Both the position numbers and the translations under genes were made by a program. Below are positions 34,565 to 43,095 of a stretch of 64,000 nucleotides of DNA, in pieces (the first letter of the stretch is position 1; every line of letters begins with the position of its first letter). The notes beneath the pieces were generated by a model. It did not search any database, was not told the origin of the DNA, and was given only the letters and a program-made list of their open reading frames with translations. The stretch lies in contig JAGDZQ010000015.1 in the NCBI GenBank assembly GCA_049115715.1, forward strand, positions 164,101-228,100, in the 5' to 3' direction. This stretch comes from JAMZMI01 sp049115715 (GTDB taxonomy: Bacteria > Bacteroidota > Bacteroidia > Cytophagales > Cyclobacteriaceae).

Positions 34565-35737
34565 ATGACTGATATTATCACGCCAAAGTGGGTTTTGCCC
34601 ATTATTGTTATTTCACAGTTTTGCTGCACGTCTCTCTGGTTTGCAGGGAATGCTGTCATGGGAGAACTCGTTATTAATTTTCATTTGCAACCAAGTGCAC
34701 TTGGAAACCTGACTTCCGCCGTTCAATTTGGATTTATTCTAGGAACTTTGGTTTTTGCGCTACTCTCAGTAGCCGATCGCTTTTCGCCTTCAAAGGTTTT
34801 CTTTTTTAGTGCGCTTGCAGGAGCATTATTCAACATGACTGTTACGTATGATGGAAATACGATCACAACCCTTCTTATACTTCGCTTTTTCACTGGATTT
34901 TTCCTTGCTGGTATTTACCCCGTAGGAATGAAAATCGCTTCAGATTATTTCAAAGATGGGCTTGGTAAATCGCTTGGATTTTTAGTGGGAGCTTTGGTAT
35001 TGGGGACAGCTTTTCCCCATCTGCTTAAGGGTTTTGGAACAGCTTTGCCTTGGAAAATGGTTCTCTTCGTTACAACAGGCTTGGCAAGCCTTGGAGGTAT
35101 TTTCATGTTAGTTTTAGTTCCAAATGGACCTTATCGAAAACAAAGCCAGGCTTTAGATTTATCAGCAGTATTCTCTGTGTTCAAGAGCCGACCATTTAGG
35201 GCTGCAGCCTCTGGGTACTTTGGCCATATGTGGGAGCTATATACCTTTTGGGCATATGTCCCTTTGATGCTCGGGACTTATTTTTCCAAGCAATCAGTGG
35301 ATAATGTAAGTATCCCATTGTTGTCTTTCTCCATTATAGGAGTAGGGGGGATCTCTTGCGTGATTGCTGGGTACGTTTCTTCGCGTGTAGGAGTTAAAAA
35401 AACGGCTACAATTGCCTTGCTTCTCTCTTGTTTTTGCTGCTTACTTTCTCCGGTGTTTTTCGAGATTGGCTCTGCTCCGATATTCATTTTATTCCTTGTA
35501 TTTTGGGGAATGGCTGTGATTGCTGATTCTCCTCTCTTTTCTACATTGGTAGCTCAAAACGCTCCTTCAGAGTCGAAAGGAACAGCCCTTACCATCGTAA
35601 ATTCAATAGGTTTTGCAATTACCATTTTAAGCATACAGTTGATAAGCATGTTGAGTGAATTGATCAATCCTCAGTATATTTATTTGGTGCTGGCTTTTGG
35701 TCCTGTACTTGGACTTTTGGCTTTGATTCGAAAATAA
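34565..35737 (+). CDS. MFS transporter
   Basis: The 390-residue protein has twelve hydrophobic segments and the major facilitator layout, including the loop after helix 2 (SVADRFSPSKVF, a variant of motif A) and a central cytoplasmic loop near residue 195. Substrate is unknown. It lies between the SGNH esterase (10 bp) and the nitrilase-family gene (6 bp), so it may import or export a small product handled by those enzymes. Confidence 0.88.
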   Translation: MTDIITPKWVLPIIVISQFCCTSLWFAGNAVMGELVINFHLQPSALGNLTSAVQFGFILGTLVFALLSVADRFSPSKVFFFSALAGALFNMTVTYDGNTITTLLILRFFTGFFLAGIYPVGMKIASDYFKDGLGKSLGFLVGALVLGTAFPHLLKGFGTALPWKMVLFVTTGLASLGGIFMLVLVPNGPYRKQSQALDLSAVFSVFKSRPFRAAASGYFGHMWELYTFWAYVPLMLGTYFSKQSVDNVSIPLLSFSIIGVGGISCVIAGYVSSRVGVKKTATIALLLSCFCCLLSPVFFEIGSAPIFILFLVFWGMAVIADSPLFSTLVAQNAPSESKGTALTIVNSIGFAITILSIQLISMLSELINPQYIYLVLAFGPVLGLLALIRK

Positions 35738-35743
35738 TTGGAT

Positions 35744-36700
35744 ATGAATGATGAAAACAACCTTAAGATTGGAATGGCTCAAATTTCTCCGGTTTGGCTT
35801 AACAAAGATCAAACTATAGAAAAAGTAAAAGAGACGATCCAGGAAGCAGGGAAGGAAAAATGCGAGCTTCTTGTATTTGGAGAAGGCTTGTTGCCCGGAT
35901 ATCCGTTTTGGTTGTCTATCACCGATGGAGCCTCTTTTGATGCCTCTCATCAGAAAGAAATCTATGCACATTATGTTCGAAACGCAATACAAATTGAATC
36001 AGGTGATCTCGATGAGATTTGTCGATTGTCCAAGGAGAATAAACTAGCTATTTATTTAGGATTGATTGAGCGAGCGGCGGACAGAGGAGGACATAGTCTT
36101 TATTGCTCTCTTGTCTACATCGATTCGCAGGGCGAAATCAAATCTATTCACAGAAAACTTCAACCGACCTATGAGGAACGTTTGACCTGGGCTCAAGGAG
36201 ATGGAAATGGCCTGCAAGTTCACGACCTTAAACAGTTTCGGGTTGGAGGATTGAATTGCTGGGAAAATTGGATGCCGCTTTCAAGAACGGCACTTTATGG
36301 TCAGGGGGAAAACTTGCACATTGCTGTCTGGCCTGGTTCTATTCAAAATACCGAGGATATTACAAGATTTATTGCCAAAGAATCAAGATCATATGTGGTG
36401 TCGGTTTCAAGTCTGATGAAAGTGGAAGATTTTCCAGAAGATACCCCACATCTGCATAGAATTGTAAAAGATTCTCCAAGTGTTTTGTCGAACGGAGGCT
36501 CTTGCATATCAGGGCCAGACGGAGAATGGGTAGTTGCTCCGGTTGTAGATAAAGAAGGAGTGATTTATGCATCAATCGACTTTAATCGCGTACTGGAAGA
36601 ACGCCAGAATTTTGATGCCGTGGGACATTACTCACGTCCCGATGTAACAAAACTTACCGTAAATAGAGAGAGGCAATCTGTGGTTGATTTCTTTAAGTGA
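35744..36700 (+). CDS. Carbon-nitrogen hydrolase (nitrilase superfamily)
   Basis: The 318-residue protein has the Glu-Lys-Cys triad of the superfamily: E47 in FGEGLLPGYP, K138 in HRKLQPTYEERL and C172 in GLNCWENW. The LNCWEN context and length fit true nitrilases (branch 1) better than amidases. They convert nitriles to acids and ammonia. I use the ATG at 35744; an in-frame TTG six bases earlier directly follows the MFS stop. It is the third gene of the esterase-transporter-hydrolase operon. Confidence 0.87.
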   Translation: MNDENNLKIGMAQISPVWLNKDQTIEKVKETIQEAGKEKCELLVFGEGLLPGYPFWLSITDGASFDASHQKEIYAHYVRNAIQIESGDLDEICRLSKENKLAIYLGLIERAADRGGHSLYCSLVYIDSQGEIKSIHRKLQPTYEERLTWAQGDGNGLQVHDLKQFRVGGLNCWENWMPLSRTALYGQGENLHIAVWPGSIQNTEDITRFIAKESRSYVVSVSSLMKVEDFPEDTPHLHRIVKDSPSVLSNGGSCISGPDGEWVVAPVVDKEGVIYASIDFNRVLEERQNFDAVGHYSRPDVTKLTVNRERQSVVDFFK

Positions 36701-36815
36701 AATCAAGTGACATAGGGCTGTCACTGATCTGGATAACTTCGATCTCAATAATGTGAGTTATTTTAAATAAGAGTAATTCCGAACGAATTATTGATTAAAA
36801 GGACCATTTACTTCA

Positions 36816-37538
36816 ATGGAATCGATCACCAGAAAACCAGAGATAGAGCAAAGAGTAGATCAGTTTTTAGAGATATATTATTCAAGTGGTCAGGGTGTCG
36901 CTATCACCTGCTTTCTAAAATCAATTCTCCAAAAGAAGGTCAGGTTTCCTCTACTTGAATACGCCGGCACATTGATTTTTGAGAACCTTAAAGATGAAGA
37001 CCAAATTCCGTTTTGCGACGAAATTCAAAAACTAAAAACAATGGGAGGGAACGTAATTCTTGGCATAATCCTCCAAAAAAGACTTCCAAAGCATTTTAAA
37101 GAATCATTAAATAAGACAGAAGCGTACATTTCTGATGCAGACGTCTGGTATGTTTGCGACATCATTGGAGAGCGTGTCTGGGGTTTCTCTATACTTACCG
37201 ATCCAGAAAATACAATCCCTGAAATAGAACGATTATCCAGCCATTCAAATATTTGGGTGGTCCGCTCATTGGGAGCGGGGGCTCACTATGCCATAAAGAA
37301 GGGACTTGGAAAAAAATCAGTAGAGAGAATTTTTAAAATGCTACTCTCACTTGCCAATTCCAAAAACAAAGAGATTCGACAAGGGATAGGTTGGGCAGCA
37401 AAAACCACAGCCAAATTTCATCCAGAAATTATAGCGTTTTATCAGTCTCAAATTTCAGATGTTGATAATGTAGCCAATTGGTTTAGGCGAAAAATCAAAA
37501 TAGGACTTGAACGGAATAGATATGCCACGGGAAATTGA
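36816..37538 (+). CDS. AlkD-like DNA alkylation repair (HEAT-like) protein
   Basis: The 240-residue protein is all-helical with HEAT-like repeats. The segments WYVCDIIGERVWG, NIWVVRSLGAG and IRQGIGWAAK match the AlkD/AlkC superfamily, in which helical repeats wrap DNA and remove alkylated bases. The exact catalytic Asp and Trp positions of AlkD cannot be fixed without an alignment. Its 3' end overlaps the next gene, a radical SAM protein, by 17 bp, so the two are translationally coupled. This supports a shared nucleic-acid repair role. Confidence 0.7.
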   Translation: MESITRKPEIEQRVDQFLEIYYSSGQGVAITCFLKSILQKKVRFPLLEYAGTLIFENLKDEDQIPFCDEIQKLKTMGGNVILGIILQKRLPKHFKESLNKTEAYISDADVWYVCDIIGERVWGFSILTDPENTIPEIERLSSHSNIWVVRSLGAGAHYAIKKGLGKKSVERIFKMLLSLANSKNKEIRQGIGWAAKTTAKFHPEIIAFYQSQISDVDNVANWFRRKIKIGLERNRYATGN

Positions 37539-38427
37539 AGTCAAATCAGTTCTGAATAAAACCAAAAGGAGAGATCCATGGTTTTTGGATGAATACACAT
37601 TCAATCCATACAGTAGCTGCTCTTTTAACTGTCTCTATTGTTACATCAGAGGAAGTAAGTATGGGATTAATCTTGAGCAAAGCCTCTCTGTAAAAACAAA
37701 TGCTATTGAGATTTTGGATCGACAACTTGCCAATAGAGCTAAGAAAAATCAATACGGAATTATAGTCGTATCCTCGGCTACAGATCCATACCTTCAGGTA
37801 GAAAAGAAATATGAGCTTACCCGAAGAGCATTAGAGGTAATATTGAAACACAAGTTTCCGGTTCATATTATTACTAAATCAGACTTAGTACAAAGAGATT
37901 TTGATCTTATTCATAGAATAAATGAGGAAGCTATTTTACCGAATGATTTGAAAGAGAGCCTGAGACGAGGTGCAATTGTCACTTTCTCATTTTCAACCCT
38001 TGATGATAAAGTCGCACGAATCTTTGAGCCAGGAGCTACCAGACCCTCCAAGCGCTTTGAAACTTTGAACACCACAATACAGGAGGGATTTTTATCTGGT
38101 GTGAGCATGATGCCCTTGTTGCCATTTATTTCTGATACTTCAAGTAATCTGGATCATATGTTTTCTTCATTCAAAGGAATAGATGCTCACTACGTTTTAC
38201 CAGCGACTATTGCACTGTATGGAAATCAATCTTCAGATGGCAAAGCACTTGTTTTGAAGGCGATTCAAAAGCACTACCCTGAATTGTTGGACAGGTACAG
38301 AAGTTACTTTTCTACTAATGATGAAATGCCCCAATACTACCAAAAAGCATTTTCTAAGAAAATGAATGAGTTGAGTCGTGACTTTGGTATTAGAAGCTCA
38401 ATAATTAATAAGGCTATTGCGGTTTGA
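37522..38427 (+). CDS. SPL-family radical SAM protein
   Basis: The 301-residue protein starts at ATG 37522 (MPREIEVKSVL); a start five codons upstream is possible. It has the radical SAM cysteine motif CSFNCLYC (C33, C37, C40) just after FNPYSS, the layout of spore-photoproduct-lyase-like proteins. It also has VSSATDPYLQVEKKY and FSFSTLDDKVARIFEPGA, both typical of this family. True spore photoproduct lyase repairs thymine lesions in Firmicutes spores; this organism should not sporulate, so the substrate is unknown. Coupling to the AlkD-like gene suggests a DNA-repair unit. Confidence 0.85.
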   Translation: MPREIEVKSVLNKTKRRDPWFLDEYTFNPYSSCSFNCLYCYIRGSKYGINLEQSLSVKTNAIEILDRQLANRAKKNQYGIIVVSSATDPYLQVEKKYELTRRALEVILKHKFPVHIITKSDLVQRDFDLIHRINEEAILPNDLKESLRRGAIVTFSFSTLDDKVARIFEPGATRPSKRFETLNTTIQEGFLSGVSMMPLLPFISDTSSNLDHMFSSFKGIDAHYVLPATIALYGNQSSDGKALVLKAIQKHYPELLDRYRSYFSTNDEMPQYYQKAFSKKMNELSRDFGIRSSIINKAIAV

Positions 38428-38483
38428 TACATCTGCACTACTTACGATTTTGTTGAGTAGTTTTATTGTTTATTCATAAAAAA

Positions 38484-39353
38484 ATGAATCGAAAAGAAGC
38501 GCTAAAAATCATTTCTACAAGTGCAGCAGGAGTTGGGCTTGGCTTTCCAATTATGGCTGAAGGAGATCAAAAAAAAGAAACAACGCAGTTGAAAGGAAAT
38601 ATCAATCACTCGGCGTGCCGATGGTGTTACAAAGACATAGAACTAGAGGCTTTTTGTGAAGCTGCTAAAGAAATGGGACTTTCTGGTATCGATCTACTCA
38701 AACCAAGCGAGTGGAACATAGCAACTAAATACGGGCTTACTTGCTCAATGGGAAACCCAGAAGAATTCAGCTTGACAGAAGGTTTCAATGATCCTAAACT
38801 TCATGATGAATTAGTTAAGAAATACATTCCTGTCATTGATCAAGCCTCTGATATGGGGCTGAAAAACATCATTTGTTTCTCTGGAAATCGAAATGGACTT
38901 GATGAGGAAACAGGTTTGGAAAACTGTGCTCAAGGTCTAGAGAAACTTGTGAAGCATGCTGAAAAAAAGAACATTGTCCTTTCGATGGAGCTGCTCAATA
39001 GTAAAGTGAATCATCCTGATTATCAGTGTGACAACTCTAAATGGGGAGTTGCTTTATGTGAAAAAATCGGTTCTGAGAATTTCAAGTTGCTTTACGATAT
39101 TTATCACATGCAGATTATGGAGGGGGATATAATAGCTACCATCCAAAAGAATCATCAATATTATGCCCATTATCATACAGGAGGTGTACCAGGCAGACAT
39201 GAAATTAATGATGTCCAAGAGCTAAACTATCCAGCAATTATGAAGGCAATCTTAGATACAGGATATCAAGGATATGTCGCGCAAGAGTTTGTCCCTACAC
39301 GGGAAGATGAACTTGCATCTTTGAAAGAGGGAATAATGATTTGTGATGTTTAA
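38484..39353 (+). CDS. Exported sugar isomerase/epimerase-like TIM barrel (hydroxypyruvate isomerase family)
   Basis: The 289-residue protein starts MNRKEALKIISTSAAGVGLG, a twin-arginine-like leader with Arg-Lys instead of Arg-Arg. The AP endonuclease 2-type barrel follows, with metal-site residues in VLSMELLNSKV (Glu), LLYDIYHMQIMEGD (Asp and His), HYHTGGVPGRHEI and VAQEFVPT (Glu). This matches the hydroxypyruvate isomerase branch. I chose ATG 38484 over a TTG six codons earlier because it places the export signal at the N-terminus. It stands alone, 56 bp after the SPL-like gene. Confidence 0.82.
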   Translation: MNRKEALKIISTSAAGVGLGFPIMAEGDQKKETTQLKGNINHSACRWCYKDIELEAFCEAAKEMGLSGIDLLKPSEWNIATKYGLTCSMGNPEEFSLTEGFNDPKLHDELVKKYIPVIDQASDMGLKNIICFSGNRNGLDEETGLENCAQGLEKLVKHAEKKNIVLSMELLNSKVNHPDYQCDNSKWGVALCEKIGSENFKLLYDIYHMQIMEGDIIATIQKNHQYYAHYHTGGVPGRHEINDVQELNYPAIMKAILDTGYQGYVAQEFVPTREDELASLKEGIMICDV

Positions 39354-39368
39354 TACGAATTGAAAAAC

Positions 39369-39869
39369 CTATTTATTGGTTGAAGCCACACAATCTATTT
39401 TCCATCCAGTATCGTATTTCCTGTAGATAGTTACCCAAGCAAATGAGGTAGAATCCTGAATAAGAGTACCATTTTCATCGTATTCCGCAGAAACAATCTT
39501 ATTTACGATAGTGTAAGCCAATGACCCATCGTCTGAAAACCGTATGACGGGCTCTTCTACATCATCCCATTTCAAAAATTCTACCGACGAAAAGTATCGA
39601 TTGTATTTTTTGATGTTGTCCGATTTGGATGGAGTCGAAATTATGCCTCTATTGACGGAGACAAACTCTTCTGACATTTTACTAGCAAAACCTACAGAAT
39701 CTTTATCAAAATGATGTTTCCTCTGAAGGTTGTGGAGCTCTAGAATCTCTTTTCTTGCATGCTCAAAATCTATCTTGGGAGTTTTATTACAACCAAAACA
39801 AAATAGAAATATCAATACTACAAAAGAGTATCGAATGCATCCAATCAATATTTGCAAACGGGGATTCAA
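39369..39869 (-). CDS. Putative lipoprotein with SnoaL/DUF4440-like fold
   Basis: The 166-residue protein has a hydrophobic leader ending FLFCFGCNKT, with a lipobox-like Cys near residue 27. The rest resembles a SnoaL-like/NTF2 domain: a helical start (LHNLQRKHHFDKDS), MSEEFVSVNRG, and final strands SFAWVTIYRKYDTGWKIDCV. These domains bind or turn over small molecules; no catalytic role is evident. It lies 9 bp downstream of the membrane protein at 39879, so the two are likely co-transcribed. Confidence 0.7.
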   Translation of the reverse strand: MNPRLQILIGCIRYSFVVLIFLFCFGCNKTPKIDFEHARKEILELHNLQRKHHFDKDSVGFASKMSEEFVSVNRGIISTPSKSDNIKKYNRYFSSVEFLKWDDVEEPVIRFSDDGSLAYTIVNKIVSAEYDENGTLIQDSTSFAWVTIYRKYDTGWKIDCVASTNK

Positions 39870-39878
39870 ATAGTGTTT

Positions 39879-40319
39879 TTAGATCCTTTCCCAAGGAATG
39901 CCGAACAACATCAATAAGAGAGACACACCAAAAAAGATGGCCTGAAACCTGAATTTTACACTACTGTCTTCCGCTTTCTTTGTAATAGAACTTCCAATAT
40001 GAGCAGCAGCAATAGCCAAAACCATCACCAATAAATGCTCCATTCCCCAAAAGCGGAGTTCGCTTTCTGCCATCATGGTGCCAAACCCCTGAGAGCGGGC
40101 TTCCTTGGCGATCGGGCTTATGAAATATAGAATAATACCCAAAAGAAACTGCAGGTCCATAAACCCAACAAACGATGAGGCCATGATCTTGTCAAATTTG
40201 GCATAGTCAGAGCCAGCGAATAACCCGATTAGCGACTTCACAACTATGAAGACGATTAAAATAAGAACTAACCAACGAAAACCGGAGTGGGCATGAAGTA
40301 GAGCAGAATAAGCAGTCAT
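39879..40319 (-). CDS. Four-helix membrane protein, cytochrome b-like
   Basis: The 146-residue protein has four membrane segments (about 15-33, 48-66, 88-106, 120-138). Histidines lie at helix ends in LLHAHSGFRW, EHLLVMVLAIAAAHIG, positions that could ligate haem as in small cytochrome b561-like proteins. I know similar Bacteroidota proteins only as conserved hypothetical cytochrome B. Haem binding is an inference. It precedes the SnoaL-like lipoprotein gene. Confidence 0.65.
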   Translation of the reverse strand: MTAYSALLHAHSGFRWLVLILIVFIVVKSLIGLFAGSDYAKFDKIMASSFVGFMDLQFLLGIILYFISPIAKEARSQGFGTMMAESELRFWGMEHLLVMVLAIAAAHIGSSITKKAEDSSVKFRFQAIFFGVSLLLMLFGIPWERI

Positions 40320-40352
40320 TGAATCTTTTTCGGTAAATATAATGCGAGAAAC

Positions 40353-41318
40353 TCAAGGATGACACTTTTGTATCTCTAATGTCAGGCGCCTATCAAAACA
40401 GGTTTTATCCATAGGAAGGTTTTCTACTAAGTAATTGATAACCTCTTTGTGAACAATGATCTTATAATGACTTATCCCTTTTGTGCGCACAAAATTGACA
40501 TCTTTTAGGTTTTCAGAGAGCTCTTCGGAATAATGAAAAGGAACCATTTGATCCGTTTCTTCATAGATCATGTGAATCTCTATTTTATTCAGATTGTCGG
40601 TTTTCGTATTCAAGTCGTAGTACTCAGTCGACTTACCATACTTTTCTTCGACCATAGCGCAGAGTCTATTGTATATGAACTTTTCACAGCCAATTTCTTC
40701 TATTGCACTCTTGAAGAAGTATTGAACATGAGATGGAGCCGCAATCAAAAATAGCTTTTCAGGAGTAAATGTCTTTTCAAGCTCACTGAGAGCGATTCCA
40801 GAAGCAATTCCACCCATTGAGTAGCCGATTACAGCGTGGAAAGGAGCATTTTCTTCATAGTATTTTTTTAGGATGTCTTTATACTCAGGTACAGTTGTGT
40901 GAGCCCCTGGAGACTTTCCATGAGCTTTTAAATCCACCCCCTCTACTACATACCCTTGCTCGAGCAGTGCATTGATCATAATTCTGAAGTCAGCGATTTT
41001 TGATCCCCACCCATGAGCTAATAAAATTTTGGGTCCTTCATTTCCCCATTTATAGCTATAGATATCGCTTCCATTGTAATTATGTATCGACACTGTGGCA
41101 CGCTGAATTAGCTCCAGTTGAGATTCTGAGAACCTGGGTTTGCGTGGCATGGTAAAGAAGTGCCATATTATCTTGGTTGTGATGTGCGGGAGTACATATT
41201 GTAAAATTCTAAGTCCTCTTTTTATCCATTCCATTTTCCCATCGGTTTTAGATGGCTGGCTTTGTTTTTGGAATACGTCTGTGTTTCCAGCGTCAATAAA
41301 TTTGGTTTGCTTTTTCAT
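40353..41318 (-). CDS. Alpha/beta hydrolase, predicted TetR target
   Basis: The 321-residue protein has an alpha/beta-hydrolase domain from about residue 90: LAHGWGS (oxyanion region), nucleophile S167 in GYSMGG, acid in YEETDQMVPF and His in GISHYKII. The first 70 residues are less conserved. The ATG at 41316-41318 directly abuts a palindrome (41319-41332), leaving no room for a ribosome site, so Met29 (41232-41234) is an alternative start. It follows tetR by 32 bp. Esterase, lipase and peroxidase-like roles are all possible. Confidence 0.82.
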   Translation of the reverse strand: MKKQTKFIDAGNTDVFQKQSQPSKTDGKMEWIKRGLRILQYVLPHITTKIIWHFFTMPRKPRFSESQLELIQRATVSIHNYNGSDIYSYKWGNEGPKILLAHGWGSKIADFRIMINALLEQGYVVEGVDLKAHGKSPGAHTTVPEYKDILKKYYEENAPFHAVIGYSMGGIASGIALSELEKTFTPEKLFLIAAPSHVQYFFKSAIEEIGCEKFIYNRLCAMVEEKYGKSTEYYDLNTKTDNLNKIEIHMIYEETDQMVPFHYSEELSENLKDVNFVRTKGISHYKIIVHKEVINYLVENLPMDKTCFDRRLTLEIQKCHP

Positions 41319-41332
41319 ATACCGATCGGTAT
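41319..41332. promoter_or_regulatory. Candidate TetR operator before the alpha/beta hydrolase gene
   Basis: ATACCGATCGGTAT is a perfect 14-bp palindrome directly upstream of the hydrolase start codon. It matches the palindrome before tetR except for the central symmetric pair (GATC instead of AATT). A shared operator for the TetR protein encoded between the two sites is the simplest reading. Confidence 0.7.
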
Positions 41333-41350
41333 TTTATAAGATAAATTTTT

Positions 41351-41941
41351 TTAGATACTTATAGCGTTGATTTGATTTTCGAGACCTTTCTTTATTAAGT
41401 CGTAAGATCGACTGCTTCCCTCTGTCCTAGCCATTATGATAGCACCTTCTATGGTAGCATAAAACATCGTTGCGTATAGTTCCACATCTATGCCTTTTAT
41501 GATTTGATTCTCATCAATTCCTCTAGTGATTATTTTTTTCAATGAATCTATAATCATGGTAATAGTAGTTGACACTTTAAAGCGGAGCATCGGATGTGAA
41601 TCATCAGCCTCAATAGACGTGTTGATTATTGGGCAGCCACCTTTGATTGGAGGGTTATGAATGTATTCGCTATAATAGTCTATTATGGCTTTCAGCTTTA
41701 AAGGAGCAGTAGACTGAACTTTTATTCTCTTGCTGAGATCCAACAAAACAGTGTTTATTGCAGCATCGAATGATGCAACTGCTAGCGCATCCTTGTTTTC
41801 GAAATTTCCGTAGATGGCTCCCTTCGTGAGTCCAGTTGCTTTTGTAATATCGGAGAGAGAAGTACCCTTAAAGCCCTTTGTATTGAAGAGGGAAGTAGCC
41901 TTTGACAATATCAACCTTCTAGTGTATTCTGGATTTCTCAC
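41351..41941 (-). CDS. TetR/AcrR family transcriptional repressor
   Basis: The 196-residue protein has an N-terminal TetR helix-turn-helix (about residues 10-55; FKGTSLSDITKATGLTKGAIY) and a helical ligand-binding domain with the AcrR/TetR_C_11-like segment PIKGGCPIINTSIEADD. It sits between dinB and the hydrolase gene, all on the minus strand. Palindromes precede both it and the hydrolase, so it probably represses itself and the hydrolase until a ligand binds. Confidence 0.92.
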   Translation of the reverse strand: MRNPEYTRRLILSKATSLFNTKGFKGTSLSDITKATGLTKGAIYGNFENKDALAVASFDAAINTVLLDLSKRIKVQSTAPLKLKAIIDYYSEYIHNPPIKGGCPIINTSIEADDSHPMLRFKVSTTITMIIDSLKKIITRGIDENQIIKGIDVELYATMFYATIEGAIIMARTEGSSRSYDLIKKGLENQINAISI

Positions 41942-41947
41942 AAAACA

Positions 41948-41967
41948 AATATACCAATTGGTATATT
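41948..41967. promoter_or_regulatory. Candidate TetR operator before tetR
   Basis: AATATACCAATTGGTATATT is a perfect 20-bp palindrome 6 bp upstream of the tetR start and overlapping the dinB stop codon by 2 bp. Its core ATACCAATTGGTAT is repeated before the hydrolase gene with two changed bases and exactly inside dinB at 42790. Confidence 0.75.
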
Positions 41968-43054
41968 AAAATCCTAAAGTGAGCTGTTCTTCTTTGCTTT
42001 CGGGCTCTTCCTCGATGAAGTTACTTACACCAACTCCAAGTAGTCTGATTCCCACATCTGTGATCATATCTTCTGTAATAAGCGATTTGCTTAGACTGAT
42101 TAGGTTTTCCAAATTTATCTCTAGTCCACCTTGAGTTGTGCTTCGGGTAACCTGTTTGAAATCAGCATATTTCACTTTTACTGTGACCGTTTTGCCTACT
42201 TTGTTTAGTCTTTCGTATCTGTCAAAGACGGTTTTGGATATCGACTCTATTGCTTCGTCAATATCAGCTCTTTCCATTAGATTTAAATCGAATGTGTTTT
42301 CTGCGCTGATGGATTTTCGTTCTCTATCTGGTTTAACACTCCGCTGATCTATTCCACGGCAAATATTGAAATAGTAGCTTCCTGATTTTCCAAACCGGAG
42401 CTTTAAATCGTCGAGTGTTTTTTTTCTAAGGTCTTTTCCCGTAAATATCCCCGCAGTTTTCATTTTCTCTGCTGTGGCTTTTCCAATTCCAAAGAACTTC
42501 GAAACGGGAAGCCTAGCCAGAAAATCGCTTGCTTCTTCGGGAAGAATCACATGATAGCCGTTTGGCTTATTGATATCCGAAGCGGTCTTAGCCAGAAACT
42601 TATTGTAGGATATACCAGCTGAAGCAGTGAGGGCAGTTTCATCAAAAATTCTTTGTCTAATCTCCTGTGCAATGAGGGTTGCGGAGTTCAGCCCTTTTTT
42701 ATTTTGAGTTACATCAAGATATGCTTCGTCAAGACTTAAGGGCTCGACTAAGTCCGTATATTCGTAAAATATTTCTCTTATAACCTTGGATACCAATTGG
42801 TATTTTTCAAATCTTGGCGTTACGAAAATCAGGTTGGGACATTGCCGAGCAGCTATCACAGATGGCATTGCTGATTTAACTCCGAATTTTCGGGCTTCAT
42901 AACTTGCCGCTGCTACTACACCTCTTTCTTTATTGCCTCCAACAGCTATTGGCTTACCCTTAAGCTCAGGATTATCCCTTTGCTCGACAGAGGCATAGAA
43001 TGCGTCCATATCTATATGGATAATTTTTCGCAAGGTATCTTCACTTGTACTCAC
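41966..43054 (-). CDS. dinB: DNA polymerase IV
   Basis: The 362-residue Y-family polymerase carries the catalytic acids D15 (IIHIDMDAFYASVEQ), D109 and E110 (PLSLDEAYLD). The little-finger domain follows from about 240. The C-terminus EEQLTLGF is a sliding-clamp-binding peptide. It performs translesion synthesis and is usually SOS-induced; I see no clear LexA box. Its 3' end touches the tetR operator palindrome, and an exact 14-bp copy of that palindrome lies within codons 84-88. Confidence 0.95.
   Translation of the reverse strand: MSTSEDTLRKIIHIDMDAFYASVEQRDNPELKGKPIAVGGNKERGVVAAASYEARKFGVKSAMPSVIAARQCPNLIFVTPRFEKYQLVSKVIREIFYEYTDLVEPLSLDEAYLDVTQNKKGLNSATLIAQEIRQRIFDETALTASAGISYNKFLAKTASDINKPNGYHVILPEEASDFLARLPVSKFFGIGKATAEKMKTAGIFTGKDLRKKTLDDLKLRFGKSGSYYFNICRGIDQRSVKPDRERKSISAENTFDLNLMERADIDEAIESISKTVFDRYERLNKVGKTVTVKVKYADFKQVTRSTTQGGLEINLENLISLSKSLITEDMITDVGIRLLGVGVSNFIEEEPESKEEQLTLGF
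42790..42803. promoter_or_regulatory. Third copy of the TetR-type palindrome, inside dinB
   Basis: ATACCAATTGGTAT occurs exactly within the dinB reading frame, spelling the end of K84 through Y-Q-L-V. It is identical to the core of the palindrome before tetR. It may be a real auxiliary site or a coincidence from the conserved protein segment. Confidence 0.35.
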
Positions 43055-43095
43055 AAGAATAATTTACGATGAAAGGGGATGACTGACTATTTTTT

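Noticed and set aside
36706..36725. AGTGACA/TGTCACT hairpin after the nitrilase gene as terminator
   Set aside because: The stem is short and no T-run follows on either strand.
37522..38427. True spore photoproduct lyase
   Set aside because: The family motifs fit, but the window is clearly from a non-sporulating Bacteroidota, so the spore-specific substrate is not expected.
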